From the NCBI GenBank assembly GCA_034508935.3, contig CM067444.1, positions 36,950,550 through 37,014,549 on the forward strand: a stretch of 64,000 bases of DNA, in the 5' to 3' direction. Under the pieces are notes generated by a model. That model did not search any database. It worked only from the letters and a program-made list of their open reading frames with translations, and was not told the DNA's origin. This document shows, piece by piece, positions 51,501-61,929 of this stretch; positions within the stretch are counted from its first letter, which is position 1; the number at the start of each line of letters is the position of its first letter. This DNA comes from Berghia stephanieae (lineage: Eukaryota; Mollusca; Gastropoda; Nudibranchia; Aeolidiidae). Both the position numbers and the translations under genes were made by a program.

Positions 51501-54500
51501 ATAAATTGAATAAATAAACACATGACAAGTGGTCCACAGTGAAAGTACAAATTGAAAGAAATGCTAGAACGAGGAGCTTTCGGAAGGCCTCCCGATCCAG
51601 GTTATAATTTATAATGATGCAGTAAGTATAGTCTTTGGTAACTGCAAAGACCGATATAAGGGCATTGTCATTGTCTGAGAGTTTCATTGTCCCCCCCCCC
51701 CCCCTTTCCGTAATCCTGGACAATGAGTTTTTTCAACAAACGATCACTCAAAGTTGTAGACCATTCGAATAGTTTTTAGTAAAGCATCTCTAAGCATTTT
51801 TATCGTCAATCAAATATGTGACCATTGTCTTGAACCAGTGTTGTGTCGGGGTGAAACTGACCGGAAAGATTGAGTAACTAAAGTATCAGATTTAAATTAA
51901 AATCAAATGTTTTCATTGAAGAAATAAATAATTCATATCTCAAAATTATTTCTGTCTCGTACTTTAAACCGAGTATTTTAAAAACAAGTTAGGGATAATC
52001 CTGGTTTAGCATTGACACAGTGATGCTGCTTGACAGTGAATGAGAGAGGGAGGGGTGGGGAAGTATTACTTGTAATAAGAAATCAATTATCAACAGTTTC
52101 CTACCTTATTCAAAATGATCATCAGGGTCCACAGTGTTTTTGCGACAATCATAGCATTGCTTAAAAAGAGGCACGAAGTTGAGTCCTTGGAAAATGCTCT
52201 TTACTCACATTCTCCCACCGTACTCAATTATAAAATGAGTGCCTGACCATTAACAGCGTTGTCTCTGTCGGAAAAGTAATTTGTAATACTGCTGTGCTGT
52301 TTCTCGTCCTACCTGTTATATGTTGCTGTTGGCTAGGATCCCTTATAAAGCACTTTCAGCATGTTTTGTTGAAATTGCGCTCTATATAAAAGCTCAAGTT
52401 TTGAACTTTGGAAAAGCTTTTCTTTTTTTTTTTCCTTTATTTTAGAGTGAAGTTGGTATTTGTGTGGGGTTTTTTTGATATTATTGTTGAGTCTATTGGG
52501 TCTGTGTGAATTTTTGGTATCATGAGGTTTACAAATTGTGATGATAGGATGTCTGTGTTTCCTGTGTCCTCAGTGTTCTCAAAGCTTGATATCGACAGAT
52601 CTTCGTAGTTTTCCCCATCTGTCCAATTGCCAAAAAAATGGAGCATTGAGCTTGATAATACCAAAGTGGTCCATTGTAGGATTAGATAAAAAAATCTTGC
52701 AGGAAGCTGAAATGTATTTGTACTGCTTTTCCAATTTGGCCCAAAAATCTCACAAAGGTGACTTTTCAAAGTTTGAGGCTTTTGTTCTGTAACACTCATA
52801 CAAAAGGCCATCACTGCCTTACAATAGGCCGTCAATGCCTTACAATAGGCTGTCAATGCCTTACAATAGGCCATCACTGCCATACAATAGGCCATCACTG
52901 CCTTACTATAGGCTGTCACTTTCCTTACAAAAGGCTGTCAATGCCTTACAATAGGCCGCCACTGCCTTACAATCAGCCTTCACTGCCTTACAATAGGCCA
53001 TCAATGCCTTAGAATAGGCCGTCACTGCCTTACAATAGGCCATCAATGCCTTATAATAGGCCGTCACTGCCTTACAATAGGACGTCAATGCCTTACAATA
53101 GGCCATCAATGCCTTACAATAGGCCATCACTGCCTTACAATAGGCCGTCAATGCCTTACAATAGGCATCAATGCCTCACAATAGGCGTCAATGCCTTACG
53201 ACAGGCCATCACTGCCTTATAATAGACCATCAATACCTTACAATAGGCCATCAATGCCTTACAATAGGCCGTCACTGCCTTACAATAGGCTGTCAATGTC
53301 TTACAACAGGCCATCAATGCCTTACAATGGGCCATCAATGCCTTACAATAGGCCGTCAATGCCTTACAATACGCCATCAATGCTTTACAGTAGGCCATCA
53401 ATGCCTTACGATAACTACTATGTTACTATGTGCATCTTGTGTGAGTGTGTCTATGTCAATATTGTATTGTTATAAATGTGTAACCAAATGACAAATTGCA
53501 CTTTTTTGGGGACAATAAAGATATATTATTATTACAATAGGCCATCAATGCCTTACAATAGGCCGTCATGCCTTACAATAGGCTGTCAATGTCTTACAAC
53601 AGGCCATCAATGCCTTACAATGGGCCATCAATGCCTTACAACGAAAAGATTAGGAAGGTTGTTGTGATGATGATGACGCTGATGATGATGTTGTTGATGC
53701 CGGGGTTTTTTTGTTTTTTGGGGGGTTTTTGGGGGTTGTTTTTTTTTTTAATAGTTTTTTTACGATAACTACTATGTTACTATGTGCATCTTGTGTGAGT
53801 GTGTCTATGTCAATATTGTATTGTTATAAATGTGTAACCAAATGACAAATTGCCACTTTTTTGGGGACAATAAAGATATATTATTATTACAATAGGCCAT
53901 CAATGCCTTACAATAGGCCGTCAATGCCTTACAATAGGCTGTCAATGTCTTACAACAGGCCATCAATGCCTTACAATGGGCCATCAATGCCTTACAACAG
54001 GCCGTCAATGCCTTACAATACGCCATCAATGCTTTACAGTAGGCCATCAATGCTTACGAGAGGGGTCAATTCCTTACAATAGGCCATATAATATGGAGTA
54101 TGATGACGATGGTGAATGGTGTTATAGGGAATGGTGAAAGTGAAGGATTGTAACGAAAAGATTAGGAAGGTTGTTGTGATGATGATGTTGTTGATGCCGG
54201 GGTTTTTTTGTTTTTTGGGGGGTTTTTGGGGGTTGTTTTTTTTTTTAATAGTTTTTTTACGATAACTACTATGTTACTATGTGCATCTTGTGTGAGTGTG
54301 TCTATGTCAATATTGTATTGTTATAAATGTGTAACCAAATGACAAATTGCCACTTTTTTGGGGACAATAAAGATATATTATTATTACAATAGGCCATCAC
54401 TGCCTTACAATAGGCCTACCATGTCTTACAATAGGCCATCGATGCCTATGTGTAAGTCATAAGCTCAGTGGTAAGTTATCTCGTCTTGTCATGAAAATTA

Positions 54501-57500
54501 AAAATATAAATAAAATTTCCTTTGTTCATTACATAGGGGAAATTTGTCTTTAGGGTCTATTCACATCTGTGGCATATAGAATCCACATAAAGAGTCCATA
54601 AAATTGAATTCATTTAAAGAAGAACATGCCAGTCTGTTTGAAATTGTTCATTAAGGACCAAAAGGAGATCCATTTGCACCTCAATGGTTGATATGGAGAA
54701 AATACAAGAAAACTTTTTTTTTTAAAACATGGGTTTCACTTATAAGAGCTCTGAATTATCAAAAGCCTCTTGAACTGCCTAAGTCAAATCTCTCGTATAT
54801 AAACACAATGTCACGTGTACTTTGTAACACTGAAGCTGTGAAAGAGTCCAATTCTGGTCCCAGCTCAATTTTATTAGCTAGCTGTTTCAGTTTTTACTAT
54901 GGCTTTATCCAGACTTTATCAGCAACTGCTGTTCATTTGATGCTAGTCCGTTAATTTCTGGATTCATTTGTTAAGATTCAAATGAAGATATCTGATGTCT
55001 TCCATTAATTTTCAACTTATCTTTGTTTTTTTATTTATTTATGGGTTTTTTTTGTGCTTTTTTTTTTGTTTGTTTTATTTTATTTTTTTACGCCTGTGTG
55101 TGTGTGTGTGTGTGTTTGTCTTATTTTAAAATGTAAATATTTTCATTATTTCCTTTTACTTTCAGCTGATCCAGTAGTTGAGAAGGTTGTAAAGAAGCTA
55201 GATGAAGATGAGATCACTTTTATCACATGTCATGTTGGAGAGAGAGACTAGTAAGTCAATTTTGTAGCAGGTTTTATTGGATGATAAGAACGGTGAATTG
55301 AAATAGAAATGTATCATGTATGATTTTAGTCACTATGCTGAACTGTAAAATAAATATTCAAGACCCTTTAACCCTTAAATGGCGAGGCTGAGTTTCTTTG
55401 TAATGATAATATTTTAGCTTATTTTTATTTTTTCGTGACTTCAGGCTATATCTGTTTTTACAAACATTGACAGGACGATGCGACTTCGGCTCTAGAGTGA
55501 TTAGAGTTGCATTGATTCATCAATGATTGATGTGACGGGGTATTCAGTATGTTTGATATATTAGAGCTGTCTTACTCACTGTGTTGAAAATAATTAATTT
55601 CAGAAAAACATTTTTTTTTTCTATAGCTCTGTAGGGAATGACTTAAATCTTTTTGTAAGAAGACAGAATTTTAAAAAAATATTCTTGAAAATGTGTCCTT
55701 AATGTAACAAATTATGTACTATGTGGGTGCATTTTCTGTAAGTGATAGGATATTGGTTCAGCTATGTGGTCTAGTGGTATGACACTCACTTTCGGATGGG
55801 AAGGTCATGGGTTCGAGCTTCACTCGGCACATGGTTGAGTCCTTGGAAAAGGCTCTTTACTCACATTCTCTCACCATACTCAGGTGTAAAATGAGTACCT
55901 GTCCATTAACAGCGTTGTCTCTGTCCGAAAAAAATTGTAACATCGACTAACAGGCGTCATGTCTCGTCCTACATGTTAAGTGTTGCTGTTGGCAGGAACC
56001 CCTTGTAAAGTGCTTTGAGCACGTTTAGTGGATATTGCACTATAAAAGCTCAATTTAAAGGTTGATTTTTTACATCATATGCGAAAGGAAAAGAAGTTAG
56101 AAAGATAATATTGCCATTGCCACTGTCACTGCCTCGTCCTTAGGCAATGAAGCAAGGTGGAGATGATGTTCATCTGCCATTGTTGTATGTCAAGGAAATA
56201 AGAGGACAGTCTAGAACGAGTCTGGTCATCACTGGTATACTGTTATGGTCCAAAGTTATGATTTTCCAGGATATGTGCTTTCATTTCCAGTCATTCTTTT
56301 CGTGCAAAATGATATGCTCTATGACCGTTTTTTTGGGTGTTTCGTATGAAATACGTTTTGTGTGATTATATGTGACTGGGGTGTTACTTATGCAGTCTGA
56401 GCATATATGAGGAGATCTGAAGAAACTATACTTCAATGGTGGTTGATGGCTGGGACTTTGTTGTACAGTTTTATAAAATATAATCTAACAAACTCTATAC
56501 TATTTTGACTTGTTGATCAAAGACAGCAGGGAAAAGGGTTCATGGTTGACAATGACGGCTTACAGAATGCTTCTTGCACTATGACTGTACCTAAATTGTC
56601 AAGTGCATGATGATCTGACCGTCTGGTGGAAAGAACCAGGTCAAGGTTAAATGAGGCAGGAATTCCTGAGACAAAATTTTCTTGGAAATGTACAATACTT
56701 GTCTGCCATTTGCTTAACTAATACTGTAGTATTTGTGTTTGGGACAATGTATTAAGGTAGACTTTTAAACATATTTCAGTCAAAGTCTGATATGCTCATA
56801 CAAATTATAAGAAGTGAGATGTTCAAAAACAGGTGATGGTGGGGTAGGGTAAAATGTGGAAACTTTTATGATAAGGTACGGATAAAGCAGGTAGAATGGG
56901 GGGGTGAAACATTTTAAAAAGTAATCGCCAAAAAATATCAGTAGAATAACATTTTTTTGGACTGGGTATGGAACCTCAAACCTCATAATTTCCCGATAGA
57001 TGTACACGGAGCTCCATGACTGTAGCTGTCGTTTTTATACCCATTGCCTGATTAAAAGAATTCATTGAGTATAGAAGTCGTACAACACTACAAGGTTGCT
57101 GTTATGTATCTCTTTGTCAAATCTACTCCTCAGCTGGAAAGACCCCAAAAATGACTTCCGCACAGATGCCCAATTTAAGTTGAAATGTGTCCCAACGTTG
57201 TTGAAGATTGGAACAGTAAGTATATGGCTGCTCCTGACCTGCCACTTGTCCAGATTAAATCGGAAAATGACGATTTTTTGGGTCAGCTAAAATTGGTCAG
57301 ATTCTGATTTTTTTCTTCCAGTTTCTGATCCTTTTATTACCCACATTTTAAAGAGAAAAATTATGAAAATATAGTTCTTTTCTGAGAAATGAATATATGT
57401 TGAAATTAAACAACACTATATCAAGAATTAAGATTTTTAATTATTTTTTTTTTTTATTTATTTATTTATTTTTTTTGTCAACTGCCTGTTGCAAGTATGT

Positions 57501-57994
57501 AGTTGCAGTGATATCTTATTCTATCATCATGTCTTGGACTTGTCTATATTTGACGTTATAACGAATGGTTTTATCATTTTGTGATTTTAAAGTCCATACT
57601 TGACAGTTGGTGTTAAGCAGGGTTACTTGATAACAGGAAATGGTCCTGCAAAGTTCAAATGTGTTTTGTTTTCACCATAAAAAGCAGACTTGCTTACCAA
57701 TATGATTTCTCATATTTTATTACGCTTTGAGGTCCAAAATATGATAATATGGGAATGTTGACCGAAATATAATGGGATTTGTGTAAAAAATGGGGAGAAA
57801 ATTATTAAAGTGGAAGAGTTGAAGGTTACTAAACATCGTCTCCACCAAGAGGTGAACCAGAGTAGCCATACAAATGATTGTCACCGCAATTACAGTCAGT
57901 GCTATTCATTCTCTCTACTTGTCTGATAAAGTCTTCAAAATTCAGTTAATGTTTGCTTGAAATTTTGTATGTTGAAAATATGATCTTTTGATGG

Positions 57995-58082
<88 letters not shown>

Positions 58083-59040
58083 AATTCAGTCTAAAAATGA
58101 ATTGGGTAATATATGATAAATATTTTTTAATATTTGGGGTTGGTTGGCAAGTCTGAAAAGATTTGACGTCTTGATTTAGTACAAGCCATCAACCTTTGAC
58201 ATTGCAAATAATCATTTATTTAATTTAATAATAATGTTATTTATATAGCGCTCAACTTCCACATAACTGCTCAGCGGGGCTTTACTGTTAATATTGGTAA
58301 TTTCCCCAATTAGCCATGAGATTATTTTGGCATGTTTTTAGCAATGTGGCCTGTATAGCCCAAGTGTCATTTGGCCAAATTGGCTTTTTGGGTCCAGGTC
58401 AAAGAAATAAGGTGCTAAAAGTTGTGGACTGTAAAAAGTAATGTAGAAATGATATAATAACAGCTTCAAACAGAACAAAATACTGGATCTAACACAATTT
58501 TTTTCAGGCTCAAACTTCAGTAAAAAGTATTTATTTGTCACATATTTATTGTCAGCAAGTACAATCTCAAAATGGTAGAATAAAGTGGATGCCAAAATTT
58601 GAATCAAAAAGTACAATATAATTTATTGTGTGTTTATGCACTTTATGAAACCATATATTCGACTCAATGGGACACATAAACAATCCAAGTGTCGTTAACT
58701 ATAAATTCCAGTTTCAGCAACAACATCACTCCGACTAATACAGTACTTGCAGCATTCCAGCACGCTATGGAGAATCCAAGTGTGTTGAAATCCAATGGTC
58801 ATGAGAAGTAACGACTTGTTATGTCGATAAATTTTGGTCACCCAGCTCCAGCATGTCATATTGCAGAATGGCCTGGAATTTAACGTGCTTGAATCCAGCA
58901 AGTACTGTACCTGTTTGAGATGGTGGGTCACATATTTTAATGTATATAATGTAATTAATTATTTGTCACAGCCACAGCGTCTGGAGGAGGGACAGTGTGC
59001 CAATGAGGACCTGGTGGCCATGCTGTTTGAAGAGGATTGA
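48554..59040 (+). CDS. TXNDC17: Thioredoxin domain-containing protein 17 (TRP14)
   Basis: Four exons, 48554-48686, 55166-55250, 57134-57215 and 58972-59040, join in phases 1, 2 and 0 to give 369 bases (122 residues plus TGA); the human protein has 123. This cytosolic thioredoxin-like oxidoreductase is known to be reduced by thioredoxin reductase and to act on disulfides such as cystine. Exon 1 carries GKSWCPDCV with the WCPDC redox centre, and starts at an ATG (MKRLTVEGFEAAKK) aligning with the human start. Exon 2 encodes ADPVVEKVVKKL and CHVGERD; exon 3 WKDPKNDFR and KCVPTLLKIGT (the family's cis-proline loop); exon 4 LVAMLFEED, matching the human C-terminus. Intron 1 is about 6.5 kb and packed with repeats. 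The gene is divergent from KMT5A. All key residues are present, and it looks functional. Confidence 0.95.
48794..48868 (-). mobile_element. End fragment of the 45491 MITE
   Basis: GGAGGCCTTCCGAAAGCTCC followed by CTCAACTAACCCCAAGAAA matches the inverted right end of the whole copy. It lies about 110 bases into TXNDC17 intron 1. Confidence 0.55.
49690..49735. repeat. Poly-C and T-rich tract
   Basis: C run at 49690-49706 followed by T-rich sequence. TXNDC17 intron 1; 48960-50580 has no gene beyond the intron. Confidence 0.9.
49940..49995 (+). mobile_element. SINE C 3' tail fragment
   Basis: AAAGCGCTTTGAGCACGTTG followed by TATATAAAAGCTCATG is the family C end only. Confidence 0.55.
50605..50843. 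repeat. CA microsatellites
   Basis: CA at 50605-50626, 50766-50778 and 50815-50843, with GCGCGCG at 50628-50636. TXNDC17 intron 1. Confidence 0.9.
51331..51593 (+). mobile_element. Partial copy of the 45491 MITE
   Basis: It matches the reverse complement of 45491-45720 closely and ends CGAGGAGCTTTCGGAAGGCC at 51593. It is truncated on the left after AATAGAAAAAAAACC. It lies in TXNDC17 intron 1. Confidence 0.65.
52165..52402 (+). mobile_element. tRNA-derived SINE, family C, headless
   Basis: GTTGAGTCCTTGGAAAATGC, AACAGCGTTGTCTCTGTCGG and TATATAAAAGCTCAAG; the tRNA head is missing. TXNDC17 intron 1. Confidence 0.7.
52795..54440. repeat. 21 bp minisatellite with higher-order duplication
   Basis: The unit is CCTTACAATAGGCCATCAATG with point variants. 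Arrays run at 52795-53408, 53535-53640, 53888-54085 and 54385-54445. They are separated by copies of a LINE-like 3' end (53409-53534, 53761-53890, 54258-54387, each ending GGGGACAATAAAGATATATT plus ATT) and by two copies of a T/G-rich block (53641-53760, 54153-54257). Because 21 is a multiple of three, all frames are open and yield AYCKALM-type repeats; these are not taken as genes. The array sits in TXNDC17 intron 1. Confidence 0.9.
55755..56055 (+). mobile_element. tRNA-derived SINE, family C
   Basis: ATGTGGTCTAGTGGTATGAC, GGTTCGAGCTTCACTCGG, CTCAGGTGTAAAATGAGTAC, GTAAAGTGCTTTGAGCACG and TATAAAAGCTC: a full-length copy in TXNDC17 intron 2. Confidence 0.8.
56355..56625 (+). repeat. Intronic copy of the TXNDC17 downstream sequence
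   Basis: GTGACTGGGGTGTTACTTAT, GATCTGAAGAAACTATACT and GCAGGGAAAAGGGTTCATGG match 59095-59515. It lies in intron 2, before exon 3. Confidence 0.75.
57996..58078. repeat. TA microsatellite
   Basis: Pure TA, TXNDC17 intron 3. Confidence 0.97.
58215..58290 (-). mobile_element. Retroposon 3' tail (TATATAGCGCTCAACTTC)
   Basis: AATAATGTTATTTATATAGC followed by GCTCAACTTCCACATAACTG is a common L2-type retroposon tail, here inverted. The body is not recognisable. TXNDC17 intron 3. Confidence 0.4.
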
Positions 59041-59094
59041 GATAGAAGATGTTTCCTTTGATTGTCTGTCTGTATGGTTGAGGCAGGCTTTAAA

Positions 59095-59520
59095 CGTTTT
59101 GTGTGATTGTATGTGACTGGGGTGTTACTTATGAAGTTTGAGTGTATGTGACTGGGGTGTTACTTATGAAGTTTGAGTGTATGTGACTGGGGTGTTACTC
59201 ATGAAGTTTGAGTGTATATGACTGGGGTGTTACTTATGAAGTTTGAGTGTATGTGACTGGGGTGTTACTTTTGCTTTTGAGCATATGAGGGGATCTGAAG
59301 AAACTATACTCCATTGGTGGATGGCTGGTTGGGACTTTGTTGTACTGATGTTTGTTTTTTACTTATATAATCTGACAATCTGTATTCTTATTTTGAATCT
59401 TACAACATTTTGATTTGTTGACAAAATACAGCAGGGAAAAGGGATCATGGTTAACAGTGATGGCTTATATCTTAATACTTCTTGCACAATGACTGTACCT
59501 ACATTTTTCAAGCCTATTGA
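59095..59520 (+). repeat. TXNDC17 3' region with 35 bp tandem repeats
   Basis: Just after the TGA at 59040, GTGTATGTGACTGGGGTGTT plus ACTTATGAAGTTTGA repeats about five times with period 35 (59113, 59148 and on). The single-copy part that follows is duplicated at 56395-56625. It is probably 3' UTR; no polyadenylation site was fixed. Confidence 0.7.
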
Positions 59521-59540
59521 TGTTATGCATTAGGTAAAAT

Positions 59541-59665
59541 ACTCACAACATCCGAATAACAATATAATTTAGTGAGAACTTATCATTAATATTAAAATGG
59601 CTGTCTAAAAATCATAACAAAGAACTGAGTGACATCAATGTCGTTCCTTCCATATAAGGGATGTT
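59541..59665 (+). mobile_element. Fragment related to the 5279 foldback flank
   Basis: CTCACAACATCCG plus AACAAAGAACTGAGTGACAT and GTCGTTCCTTCC match 5630-5755 with moderate divergence. Confidence 0.45.
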
Positions 59666-60024
59666 ATTTTCCTTAAGTGATTTCCATAAGTCAATTTGAA
59701 CAAGATGAGTTACCTTTTACTTCAAGTAGCCTTTTATATTTTAAAAAAATTTCGATAAAAATATTAAACTTACATTAGATTGTCAGATGAAAATGTCATT
59801 TGAGTGTTATTGTTTTGTTTGGGTTTTCTTTTTCACGTGTTATTTAGTGTTGTTTAATATGACCTTTTGCCTTACAACGATATTTTGTTGGAGTAAACCA
59901 GGTCCCCCCCCCCCCCCCAAAAAAAAAAAAATAAATAGCATTTAAAAGTTAAAGTGACAAGAGATATAATTATCAAATTATAGTTTTTGTTTGTTTAAGA
60001 GAATATCTAATTTCTCACAAGGAA

Positions 60025-60500
60025 ACATTAAAACTTGGCTCAGCAGTATGCTTTTACTTCGTACCTGAAAAGTACTGAGTTTAATTACCCACCGCACTGA
60101 GCGGCCTTGAGGAAGTCACCTCGCCCAAGCTGACTTTGCAGTACTGCACTGCGGCTGATACCTGGGTTATTCTAGGCCTCTCTTGGAATAAAACTAAAGA
60201 AAGATTTCCCCTTTGGGATGAACAGCAGTCATTCAGAGCCATTAGGCCCATGGATCCAGAGTTGAACCTGGTTTCTATAGCGAGAAAGGGACAAAAGCAT
60301 TTGCTCCCTCTCCTTTTGATAGGATGCTAGTCTATTGTGAAGTACTTTCCATCAGCTCTAACAAAGCCAGCTACCCAAACACTACTGGGTTGACAGGGAG
60401 GGTCAGTAAGAAAGTCTCGACTGCACCCGGATTGATCTTGGACTCTCTGCCAATAAGCTGTCAGGACACCTTTTGGGATGAATAAAGGGAATTTTATGTA
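60025..60500 (+). mobile_element. SINE D split by a SINE B insertion
   Basis: The host SINE (GGCTCAGCAGTATGC, GGCCTTGAGGAAGTCACCTC, GGGTTATTCTAGG) is broken at 60222 and resumes at 60472 (GGGATGAATAAAGGGAA). The break has an 11 bp duplication TTTGGGATGAA (60212-60222 and 60472-60482). Confidence 0.8.
60223..60471 (-). mobile_element. tRNA-derived SINE, family B, nested
   Basis: The minus strand starts GGTGTCCTGACAGCTTATTG and carries a diverged B box, CTGGCTTTGTTAGAGC and GATGGAAAGTACTTCAC, ending GGCCTAATGGCTCTGAATGA. Length 249. The 11 bp target duplication confirms target-primed insertion. Confidence 0.8.
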
Positions 60501-60600
60501 TGAATGAAACACTACAGATGAATGAGATTGATCTCATTCGTCTTTAGTGTTTCATTCATCGTGTTTTGTTGATAAAGGGGAAACCCGGAATATCCACATT
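60499..60600. repeat. Perfect short hairpin with shared flank
   Basis: ATGAATGAAACACTACAGAT and GAATGAGAT fold on to the inverted copy ending at 60559, centred on TTGATC. The flank (GTTTTGTTGATAAAGGGGAA) matches 12680-12705 inverted. Confidence 0.65.
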
Positions 60601-61046
60601 ATCTGTTTTCGTATATTAAATTGAAGCTTACATTCAATTTCACATTGTTATTTATTTGTAATCGATGCATGAATTTAGAACAGGTGTGATGAGTGGGAAA
60701 ATGTTTACAGAATGTATATATGGTACTGTGTGTTTTTATGTGTGTGTTTGTGTGTGGTTTGTGCATGTCTAGACTTTGAATGCTTTCATTTGATTTGGTT
60801 TCCGTTTACAAGCTTCATCAGCCATAAAATGTTATTTATCGGTGCTTATTTCATTATTAGAAAATGTAAAATGAAGGTGCCGTGGAAATATTGCCTGAAA
60901 ACTGTACTTTCCCTGTCCCTGTTTGTTGATTTGGAACTTGATTCGACAATCACAGTGTGCTCTACCAGAAGGATTGTAAAATAAATCTCTTGACGATGGT
61001 ATATTGTTTTATGCATGTTTATTGATTTTTTGATTTATTGATTTTC

Positions 61047-61138
61047 TTCTTCTTCTTCTTCTTCTTCTTCTTCTTCTTCTTCTTCTTCTTCTTCTTCTTC
61101 TTCTTCTTCTTCTTCTTCTTCTTCTTCTTCTTCTTCTT
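61047..61138. repeat. TTC microsatellite
   Basis: About 30 TTC units directly abutting the rearranged family A copy. Confidence 0.97.
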
Positions 61139-61545
61139 GGCTGGGGTCTTTTGACCTCATATAGTGGGCAGGAGGTCATTTGCTGTGTCTTCTATCCCCC
61201 CTTTATCTGTTTTCTGAGCTTCTTTCTGTCTTTGTCTTGGAATGAGATTACTTGATTTTGACTTGGCCCTTGCCGTAGTTCTTGAGAGGGAAACATTCAA
61301 ATGTATACTTTTAGTTTGTGGCTCTTGCGATACTATTATTGTTAGGTCATTTCAACGCCAGTAAAAGGAGGATAATAGAGAGAAAAGTCGACCTGGAGCA
61401 CTAAAGGAAAAGCAAGACAGGATGGCTTGGTTCAAATAGGGAACAGATGTATCCACGAGTAATCCACCGATACACCCATTTTGACATTACCTAAAAGTAC
61501 CACCAGATCAAGCGAAGGTCCCCCTTAAAAGACATGCCAAATGTT
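61139..61545. mobile_element. Dispersed repeat family A, two halves in opposite orientation
   Basis: 61139-61325 reads in the plus sense (GGCTGGGGTC, AGTGGGCAGGAGGTC, TGTCTTTGTCTTGGAATGAG). 61340-61545 reads in the minus sense (GTTAGGTCATTTCAACGCC, GGGAACAGATGTA). A TTC tract abuts on the left. Confidence 0.65.
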
Positions 61546-61569
61546 TACAAATAAAAAAATAACAACCTT

Positions 61570-61855
61570 GAGGGCAATATTCACTAAACATAATCGAAGC
61601 GCTTTACAAGAGGTTCCTAGCCAACAGCAACACTTAACATGTAGGATGAGACGTGAAGCAATATTACAATTTTTTTTCCCGACAGCAACAGCATTTTTGA
61701 TGGCCAGGTATTCGTTTTATGTCTTGGTACTGTGAGTGAATATGAGTAAAGAACCTTTTCCAAGGACTCAACTATGCAATCCTGAGAGATGGATCTTCCA
61801 AGATATTCCATTCCTTGGGGAGTGTAATACCGCTATACTACATAGCCATAAATTA
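61570..61855 (-). mobile_element. tRNA-derived SINE, family C
   Basis: GAAGCGCTTTACAAGAGG, CCAACAGCAACACTTAACAT, CCAAGGACTCAACTATG and CTATACTACATAGCC on the plus strand show an inverted, diverged full-length copy. Confidence 0.75.
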
Positions 61856-61929
61856 TATATATAATAGTACATTAAAGATATTTTGCAAAGAAAGAATATC
61901 ATCTCCAAAAAAAAAAAGTACTATTACTA

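Noticed and set aside
52437-54082. AYCKALM-repeat proteins on the minus strand and PYNRPSM repeats on the plus strand
   Set aside because: The 21 bp unit keeps all frames open; there is no conserved frame, start or splice signal, and the array is intronic.
61139-61545. Twin-priming inversion of family A
   Set aside because: With the A-rich end taken as 3', the order of the inverted and direct parts is the opposite of what twin priming gives.
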